Below, piece by piece: positions 57,301 to 64,000 of a stretch of 64,000 nt of DNA. A model generated the notes under the pieces. That model saw nothing but the letters and a program-made list of their open reading frames with translations, did not search any database and was not told the DNA's origin. The stretch is taken from NCBI RefSeq assembly GCF_000482785.1, contig NZ_AXWS01000008.1, positions 744,001-808,000 on the forward strand, read 5' to 3'. Position 1 is the stretch's first letter. Every line of letters begins with the position of its first letter. A program made the position numbers and the translations under genes. The stretch is from Derxia gummosa DSM 723 (lineage in GTDB: Bacteria; Pseudomonadota; Gammaproteobacteria; Burkholderiales; Burkholderiaceae_E).

Positions 57301-57467
57301 TCCTGACGGCCGCCGCCGCCGTGCTCGCGATGATTCCGCTGTCGCGCAGCGTGTTCTGGGGGCCGATGGCGGTGGCGATCATGGGCGGGCTGATCGTGGC
57401 CACCGCGCTTACGCTGCTGTTCCTTCCGGCGCTGTATGCAGCGTGGTTTCGCGTGCGACGTGCCTGA
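54366..57467 (+). CDS. RND family efflux pump, inner membrane subunit
   Basis: 1033 residues from a GTG at 54366; the open frame further up overlaps the adaptor gene. Twelve membrane helices in two repeats with large periplasmic loops are as in AcrB/MexB. The proton relay residues Asp421 and Asp422 lie in ALGLLVDDAIIAVEMMVRKL. The N-terminal SRWALEHQSITAYLIVVLAL and GLMSFFKLGQDEDPPFTFRS are more like multidrug/solvent efflux pumps (HAE family) than metal pumps; no Met-rich metal sites were seen. The substrate is unknown. Confidence 0.93.
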   Translation: MSAGPDKRPGGGFNLSRWALEHQSITAYLIVVLALAGLMSFFKLGQDEDPPFTFRSMVVSANWSGASAREMSEQVTDKLEEKLQETPYIDKIVSYARPGETIIIVNLKEETPPKEVPEIWYQVRKKISDMRYKLPAGIQGPNFNDEFGDVFGTIYALSADGFTHEELRRQADALRQEMLRVPDVAKVELFGVQDQKVFVEVSHRRFVQYGLSAQDVVAQIAAQNAVEPAGAVVTPTDDVQVRVSGAFASEDAIRELRLRANGNTVRLGDIATVSRGYVDPPTQSMRVNGKQVIGLGISMRKGGDIVQLGKSLAALEQRVTAALPVGIELVQVQDQPTVVIGSVDEFEHTLVEAVVIVLVVSFLALGLHTKPLRVDVWPGLVVALTIPIVLAVTFLFMGIFGIGLHKISLGALIIALGLLVDDAIIAVEMMVRKLEEGYSRMEAATFVWSHTAMPMLTGTLVTAAGFLPVGLAESMAGEYTFSIFAVTGLALVISWFAAVISTPWLGYHLLRTRSHVGSGEHHELFDTPFYRRFRALVDWCVNRRWIVIAATVASLVTGGVGFGFIEQQFFPDSTRRELMVDLYLPEGASYQQTEQVARDFEAWALKQEGVESVTSFVGVGAPRFYLPLDQILPQKQVAEIIVLPTDLKARARLRDLATRFVTEQLPEVRGRVRYLPSGPPVPYPVQFRIEGPDPDRVRAIAEQVKDVMRGNPDTLGINDNWNESIKTLRVEVDQDKARAAGVTSTDVARAANTALSGVTVGQLRDRNRLIDIVVRSPKEEREAIAAMAEVNIATPNGPVPISQLARIGFAWEPGVLFRQNRDWAITAQCDVRDGIQGNTVALALDPQMDALRASLPLGYRIVIAGALEQSDVAGKSIAAKLPLAVFVIFTLLMAQLHSFSRAVMIFLTGPLGFIGAAASLLLLRAPFGFVAQLGVIALVGMIIRNSVILVDQIEQDRAAGVDAWTAIVEAAVRRFRPIILTAAAAVLAMIPLSRSVFWGPMAVAIMGGLIVATALTLLFLPALYAAWFRVRRA

Positions 57468-57540
57468 TTTCAGGCTATAGTTGTAGGCTTTTCCCTTGCC
57501 GCACCTGGTGTTGACGCTCCGGGGCGGCCCGAAGTACCAA

Positions 57541-57558
57541 GCCGCGCAACCGCGCGGC
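57541..57558 (+). promoter_or_regulatory. Hairpin in the rpsF leader (candidate S6:S18 control site)
   Basis: GCCGCGC-AACC-GCGCGGC is a perfect 7-bp stem with a 4-base loop that ends 11 bases before the AAGGAG site of rpsF. Leaders of rpsF operons often carry an RNA structure bound by S6:S18 that represses translation. That this hairpin is such a site is inference. A weak TTGACG (57511) lies upstream as a possible -35 box. Confidence 0.4.
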
Positions 57559-57577
57559 AGGACCACAAGGAGTTGTG

Positions 57578-57940
57578 ATGCGTCATTACGAAGTGATCTT
57601 CATCGTCCATCCGGATCAGAGCGAGCAAGTGCCCGCGATGATCGAGCGTTACAAGGGCATGATCGAGTCGGAAGGCGGCCAGATTCACCGCCTCGAAGAC
57701 TGGGGCCGCCGTCAGCTGGCCTACCCGATCAGCAAGCTGGTCAAGGCCCATTACGTGCTCATGAACATCGAAGCCGGCCAGCCGACGCTCGACGAACTCG
57801 AACACGCGTTCAAGTTCAACGACGCTGTCCTGCGCCACCTCATCATCAAGACGAAGAAGGCCGAAACCGGCCCGTCGCCGATGATGAAGGCGATCGAGAA
57901 GGAACAGCGCCGCGCGACCACCGAAGCGCCGGCCGCCTGA
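57578..57940 (+). CDS. rpsF: 30S ribosomal protein S6
   Basis: 120 residues from the ATG at 57578 with AAGGAG six bases upstream; a GTG directly before it is the less likely start. It begins [20 protein letters not shown] and contains [20 protein letters not shown], diagnostic of S6. First gene of the rpsF-priB-rpsR-rplI operon. Confidence 0.98.
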   Translation: MRHYEVIFIVHPDQSEQVPAMIERYKGMIESEGGQIHRLEDWGRRQLAYPISKLVKAHYVLMNIEAGQPTLDELEHAFKFNDAVLRHLIIKTKKAETGPSPMMKAIEKEQRRATTEAPAA

Positions 57941-57954
57941 GCATCGAAGCAAGA

Positions 57955-58293
57955 GTGACGCGGGAGTCGACCGCGACGGCGCAAGCGCCGTCCAACACCG
58001 TCGTTCTCGCAGCGCAGATCGTCGAACGCGGGCAGGTCCGCTACACGCCGGCCGGTGTGCCGGTGCTGGAGCTGAGACTGGGCCACGCCTCGCAATGCAT
58101 CGAGGCCGGTGCACCCCGGCAGGTCGCCTTCGAGGCAGCCGCCGTCGCACTCGGTCCCATGGCACTCCGCGCCGATGCCGCTCCGGCGGGTTGCACGCTG
58201 AGGTTCGAAGGCTTTCTCGCGCAGAAGTCGCTCAAGTCCAAGACGCTCGTCATTCACATCACGAACATTTCCGCGCCCGTCGCGGACACGTAA
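57955..58293 (+). CDS. priB: Primosomal replication protein N (PriB)
   Basis: 112 residues from a GTG at 57955, 15 bases after the rpsF stop; the ribosome-binding site is weak. PriB is a single-stranded DNA-binding OB-fold protein that helps restart replication with PriA. NTVVLAAQIVERGQVRYTPA and the closing FEGFLAQKSLKSKTLVIHIT match the family. Its location between rpsF and rpsR is the standard place in beta- and gammaproteobacteria. The start could alternatively be a few codons away. Confidence 0.9.
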   Translation: MTRESTATAQAPSNTVVLAAQIVERGQVRYTPAGVPVLELRLGHASQCIEAGAPRQVAFEAAAVALGPMALRADAAPAGCTLRFEGFLAQKSLKSKTLVIHITNISAPVADT

Positions 58294-58305
58294 AAGGATT
58301 TGGTC

Positions 58306-58584
58306 ATGCCCCGTCCCACCGGCAAAGGCAAGGGTCGTCCCCGTCGCCAGCAACAGAACCCGCTCTTCAAGCGCCGCAAGTTCTGCCGTTTCACGGCCGA
58401 GAAGGTCGAAGAGATCGACTACAAGGATGTCGACGTCCTGAAGGACTTCATCCAGGAAAACGGCAAGATCATGCCGGCCCGCATCACCGGCACGAAGGCC
58501 CGCTACCAGCGTCAGCTCGACACGGCCATCAAGCGCGCCCGCTTCCTGGCGCTGCTGCCGTACAGCGACCAGCACCGCGTCTGA
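58306..58584 (+). CDS. rpsR: 30S ribosomal protein S18
   Basis: 92 residues from the ATG at 58306 with an AAGGA site. The basic N-terminus with a long Arg/Lys/Gln run, [20 protein letters not shown], and the ending [18 protein letters not shown] are typical of S18, which pairs with S6 on the 30S platform. The N-terminal basic tail is longer than in E. coli, as in other Burkholderiales. Confidence 0.98.
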   Translation: MPRPTGKGKGRPRRQQQNPLFKRRKFCRFTAEKVEEIDYKDVDVLKDFIQENGKIMPARITGTKARYQRQLDTAIKRARFLALLPYSDQHRV

Positions 58585-58607
58585 TCGACCCGCACAGGAG
58601 ATAAAGC

Positions 58608-59057
58608 ATGCAGATCATTCTTCTCGAAAAGGTCGTCAACCTCGGCAACCTCGGTGACGTGGTTAAGGTCAAGGACGGCTACGCCCGCAACTTCCTGATC
58701 CCGCAACGCATGGCTCGTCGTGCCACCGACGCCGCGATCAAGGAATTCGAAGCCCGCCGCGCCGAGCTCGAAAAGGCCGCCGCCGAAAAGCTGGCTGCCG
58801 CGCAAGCCGTCGGCGAAAAGCTGTCCGGCATCACGCTGCACATCGCCGCCAAGGCTGGCGTCGATGGTCGCCTGTTCGGTTCGGTCACCAACCACGACAT
58901 CGCCGACGCGCTCGACAAGCAAGGCTTCAAGGTCGAGAAGTTCCAGGTTCGCCTGCCGAACGGCCCGCTGAAGACCATTGGCGAGTTCGAAGTCACCATC
59001 GCGCTGCACACCGACGTGGCGGCCGACATCACCGTCGCGGTCAGCGGCGAAGCCTGA
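58608..59057 (+). CDS. rplI: 50S ribosomal protein L9
   Basis: 149 residues. Begins [20 protein letters not shown] and has the [17 protein letters not shown] segment of the N-terminal rRNA-binding domain, a long helix, and the C-terminal [20 protein letters not shown] domain. Last ribosomal gene of the operon, followed by a strong terminator. Confidence 0.98.
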   Translation: MQIILLEKVVNLGNLGDVVKVKDGYARNFLIPQRMARRATDAAIKEFEARRAELEKAAAEKLAAAQAVGEKLSGITLHIAAKAGVDGRLFGSVTNHDIADALDKQGFKVEKFQVRLPNGPLKTIGEFEVTIALHTDVAADITVAVSGEA

Positions 59058-59073
59058 GCAACTCCGCTCACTG

Positions 59074-59099
59074 AAAAGGCCGGGTCTCCCGGCCTTTTT
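59074..59099 (+). terminator. Rho-independent terminator after rplI
   Basis: AAAAGGCCGGG-TCT-CCCGGCCTTTTT forms a stem of at least 8 GC-rich pairs with a T-run, 17 bases after the rplI stop. It ends the rpsF operon before dnaB. Confidence 0.92.
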
Positions 59100-59216
59100 G
59101 CTTTCTGGGCCGCCGGTTTTCCACTGCCTGCCCACAGCCTGTGCACCGGCTCTGCACAGGATTGCCCACACCCTTCCGGCCCGACCGCCGGCCGACCCGT
59201 CCAGTCCGGATCGCCC

Positions 59217-60626
59217 ATGAACTCTCCGAAGTCGTCACGCAAGTTCGAGCGCGAAGAGCAGCCCGATCCCGAGGTCGGCCAGCTGCGCGTGCCGCCGCAT
59301 TCGATCGAAGCGGAACAGGCGGTGCTCGGCGGCCTGCTGCTCGACAACCAGGCCTGGGACCGCATCGCCGACCTGTCGCATGAAGACGACTTCTACCGCT
59401 TCGACCACAAGCTGATCTTTCGCGCCATCCTCAAGCTCATCGAGCTGAGTCGGCCGGCCGATGTGGTGACGGTATTCGAGGCCTTGCAGAACATCGGCAA
59501 GGCTGAGGAAGTGGGTGGTCTCGCCTACATCAACGCGCTGGCGCAGAACACGCCGAGCGCGGCCAACATTCGCCGCTATGCCGAGATCGTGCGCGACCGC
59601 GCCGTGCTGCGCGCGCTCGTGACGGTGTCGGACGACATCGCGACCAAGGCACTCAATCCGCAAGGCCGCGATACCAAGCAGATTCTCGACGAGGCCGAAT
59701 CCCGAATCTTCGCGATTGCGGAAGAGGGCTCGCGCGGTTCGTCCGGCTGGGCGCAGATTCCGGATCTGCTCGCGGAAGTCGTGCAGCGAATCGATGAATT
59801 GCACCACCGCGAAGGCAGCAATGAAGTCACCGGCGTGCCGACCGGCTTCATCGATCTCGACAAGATGACGGCCGGCATGCAGTCGGGTGATCTGATCATC
59901 GTCGCGGGTCGGCCTTCGATGGGGAAGACGGCCTTCTCGCTCAATATCGGTGAACACGTGGCGATTGAGCAGGGTTTACCCGTGGCCGTGTTCTCGATGG
60001 AAATGGGCGGCGTGCAACTCGCGCTTCGGATGCTGTGTTCGGTGGGCCGGCTCAATCAGCAGCGCGTGCGGGTCGGGCGGGTCGAGGACGAGGAATGGCC
60101 GCGCCTGATGGCGGCCGTGCACAAGATGCGCGAAGCCCCGCTGTTCATTGACGAAACGCCCGCGCTCAATCCGCTTGAAGTGCGCGCCCGCGCGCGTCGC
60201 CTCGCGCGGCAATACGGAAAGATGGGCCTCATCATTGTCGATTACTTGCAATTGATGAGTTCGGCACGCGGCGACGGTGAAAACCGCGCAACCGAAATCT
60301 CCGAAATCAGCCGGGGCCTCAAAGCGCTGGCCAAGGAGCTGGACTGTCCGCTGATCGCGCTGTCCCAGCTCAACCGTTCGCTGGAGCAGCGACCGAACAA
60401 GCGGCCGGTCATGAGCGATCTGCGCGAGTCGGGCGCCATTGAACAGGATGCCGATGTGATCCTCGCGATCTACCGCGACGAGGTCTACAACAAGGACACG
60501 CCGGACAAGGGCACGGCCGAAGTGATCATCCTCAAGCAGCGGAACGGCCCGATCGGCGACGTGCGCCTAGCTTTTCTCGGCGAATACACGAAGTTCGACA
60601 ATTTCGCGCCGAGCGGAAGCTACTGA
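59217..60626 (+). CDS. dnaB: Replicative DNA helicase DnaB
   Basis: 469 residues, standard length, no intein. The N-terminal domain includes PHSIEAEQAVLGGLLLDNQA and the RecA-like C-terminal domain has Walker A GRPSMGKTAFSLNIGEH near residues 228-244, Walker B LIIVDYLQLM and the Arg-finger region ATEISEISRGLKALAKELD, SDLRESGAIEQDADVI. It unwinds DNA at the fork. dnaB after rplI is a common order. Confidence 0.98.
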   Translation: MNSPKSSRKFEREEQPDPEVGQLRVPPHSIEAEQAVLGGLLLDNQAWDRIADLSHEDDFYRFDHKLIFRAILKLIELSRPADVVTVFEALQNIGKAEEVGGLAYINALAQNTPSAANIRRYAEIVRDRAVLRALVTVSDDIATKALNPQGRDTKQILDEAESRIFAIAEEGSRGSSGWAQIPDLLAEVVQRIDELHHREGSNEVTGVPTGFIDLDKMTAGMQSGDLIIVAGRPSMGKTAFSLNIGEHVAIEQGLPVAVFSMEMGGVQLALRMLCSVGRLNQQRVRVGRVEDEEWPRLMAAVHKMREAPLFIDETPALNPLEVRARARRLARQYGKMGLIIVDYLQLMSSARGDGENRATEISEISRGLKALAKELDCPLIALSQLNRSLEQRPNKRPVMSDLRESGAIEQDADVILAIYRDEVYNKDTPDKGTAEVIILKQRNGPIGDVRLAFLGEYTKFDNFAPSGSY

Positions 60627-60670
60627 CCACCACGCAGCTCGCCATCGATTCGAGATTGCTGCAAGACGCA

Positions 60671-60697
60671 AAAAAGGCCGGAAATTCCGGCCTTTTT
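60671..60697. terminator. Bidirectional terminator between dnaB and ppsR
   Basis: AAAAAGGCCGGAA-ATTCCGGCCTTTTT is flanked by an A-run on one side and a T-run on the other, so it can stop transcription in both directions. It lies between the convergent dnaB (stop 60626) and ppsR (stop 60757). Confidence 0.9.
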
Positions 60698-60756
60698 CAT
60701 TCAATTGCCCGACGCGAATCGAGAAACCGATTCACCCCATCACGGCAATGCAGCAT

Positions 60757-61602
60757 TCAAAACGATTTCCGCTCGATGCGGATTTCCTGAAGAATGGTCG
60801 CCGCAATTTCCTCGATCGACTTGGTCGTGGTGGAAAGCCAGCGGATTCCTTCCCGACGCATGAGCGCCTCCGCTTCGTTCACTTCCATGCGGCATTGCTC
60901 GATGGACGCGTATTTGCTGCCCGGGCGCCGCTCATTGCGCACCTGATGCAGCCGATCGGGCGAAATCGAAAGTCCGAACAGTTTTTCGCGCTGACGCGGC
61001 AATACCGACGGCAGATTGCCGCGCGCGAAATCCTCGGGAATGAGCGGGTAATTGGCGATCTTCAGCCCGTGCGTCATCGCCAGATACAGGCTCGTGGGCG
61101 TCTTGCCGCAACGGGACACGCCCACGAGGATGACATCGGCGTCGGGCAGGCCCTTGTTCGACTCGCCGTCGTCGTGCGCGAGCGAGAAGTTGATGGCCTC
61201 GATGCGGCGGTTGTATTCCTCGGTATCGGCGATCGTGTGGCTGCGGCCGATTCCGTGAGTGGACTTGATTCCGAGTTCCTGCTCCAGACCCGGCACGAAT
61301 GTGGGAATCAGTTCGTGAATCATGCCGTTGGCCTGACGCATCACCGCCGCGACTTCGGCATTGACCAGCGTCGAGAAAACCAGCGGGCGCTTGCCATCGC
61401 GTTCGGCAGCTTCATTGATCCGACGAGCGGCTTCCAGAGCCTTCGAAACGCTGTCCACAAAAGGCAGGCGCACCTGCCTGAACTTGACATCGAACTGCGA
61501 CAGCAGCGCATGACCGAATGTCTCGGCCGTGATCCCCGTTCCGTCGGAAACGAAAAAGGCGGTCCGCTCGTAGCGGTTGGAAGGGACGAGAGTCAGAGGC
61601 AT
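60757..61602 (-). CDS. ppsR: PEP synthase regulatory protein (kinase/pyrophosphorylase)
   Basis: 281 residues from the ATG at 61602, picked because it gives the usual short N-terminus before [20 protein letters not shown]; the frame is open 21 codons further up. PpsR (DUF299) inactivates PEP synthase by ADP-dependent phosphorylation of a threonine and reactivates it by phosphate-dependent removal. The P-loop-like [15 protein letters not shown] and the [20 protein letters not shown] segment are intact. It is divergent from its target ppsA, 113 bases apart. Confidence 0.96.
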   Translation of the reverse strand: MPLTLVPSNRYERTAFFVSDGTGITAETFGHALLSQFDVKFRQVRLPFVDSVSKALEAARRINEAAERDGKRPLVFSTLVNAEVAAVMRQANGMIHELIPTFVPGLEQELGIKSTHGIGRSHTIADTEEYNRRIEAINFSLAHDDGESNKGLPDADVILVGVSRCGKTPTSLYLAMTHGLKIANYPLIPEDFARGNLPSVLPRQREKLFGLSISPDRLHQVRNERRPGSKYASIEQCRMEVNEAEALMRREGIRWLSTTTKSIEEIAATILQEIRIERKSF

Positions 61603-61668
61603 GCGAAAAGGAGAACTTCGGCTTGGGAATGAGCCCGATTGTGCGGTGCGCAGATGAAAAGGCACCGC

Positions 61669-61674
61669 TACAAT
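61669..61674 (+). promoter_or_regulatory. Candidate -10 box of ppsA
   Basis: TACAAT lies 42 bases before the ppsA start codon. No good -35 box is found at the right distance, so it is only a suggestion. Confidence 0.3.
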
Positions 61675-61715
61675 CGTCAGGAATAAGGAATCTTAACTGC
61701 TCCATAGGAGAACCC

Positions 61716-64000
<2,285 letters not shown>

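Noticed and set aside
59217-60626. Intein in dnaB
   Set aside because: dnaB is a frequent intein host, but here the Walker motifs are continuous and the length is normal.

Overview
The window reads as a chromosomal segment of a very GC-rich betaproteobacterium, most likely of the order Burkholderiales. The reasons are the unbroken run rpsB-tsf-pyrH-frr-uppS-cdsA-dxr-rseP-bamA-skp-lpxD-fabZ-lpxA-lpxB-rnhB, a priB gene inside the rpsF-rpsR-rplI operon, the PEP synthase pair ppsR/ppsA, and a squalene gene trio hpnC-hpnD-hpnE. The family and species cannot be fixed from what is here. No tRNA, rRNA, CRISPR array, insertion sequence or integrase was seen.

Positions 1 to 15,271 (all minus strand) are the accessory part. 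They form one tightly packed operon of at least 14 genes encoding a phage-tail-like contractile injection system of the extracellular type (eCIS; Afp/PVC/AlgoCIS relatives). Read from its promoter end, the order is: a DUF4255 (Pvc16-like) tube-terminator candidate, an unrecognised 269-residue protein, one sheath, two tube proteins, a DUF5908 (Pvc6-like) peptide, a LysM tube-baseplate adaptor, VgrG spike, PAAR tip, gp25, a very large baseplate J protein, a fibre-like protein, a Pvc12-like baseplate protein, and a tape-measure protein cut off by the left edge. The AAA+ ATPase and any toxin cargo are not visible and would have to lie beyond position 1. The operon is fed from a comparatively AT-rich intergenic region (15,272-15,595) that holds a 25-bp near-perfect palindrome, a second inverted repeat and the terminator of ppc.

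Positions 15,596 to 30,683 are ordinary metabolism and stress genes: ppc, a SrkA/YihE-like kinase, yaeQ, a small hypothetical, an outer-membrane protein, aceK, a periplasmic parvulin, a BolA-family gene, yciB, msrB, selO, glnD and map. MsrB and SelO lie side by side and both belong to oxidative-stress handling.

Positions 30,684 to 46,539 (plus strand) form the conserved translation, isoprenoid, envelope and lipid A supercluster. Many genes overlap by 4 bases. The rpsB leader is long and structured, and a rho-independent terminator sits between rpsB and tsf. Dxr, UppS and CdsA supply isoprenoid, carrier lipid and phospholipid precursors. RseP, BamA and Skp serve outer-membrane protein stress and assembly. 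LpxD, LpxA, LpxB and FabZ build lipid A and its acyl chains.

Positions 46,552 to 53,076 (minus strand) hold a five-PAS GGDEF-EAL protein and the hpnE-hpnD-hpnC genes for squalene. From 53,209 onwards come a lipoprotein adaptor and RND pump pair, the rpsF-priB-rpsR-rplI ribosomal operon, dnaB, and the divergent ppsR/ppsA pair. ppsA runs off the right edge.
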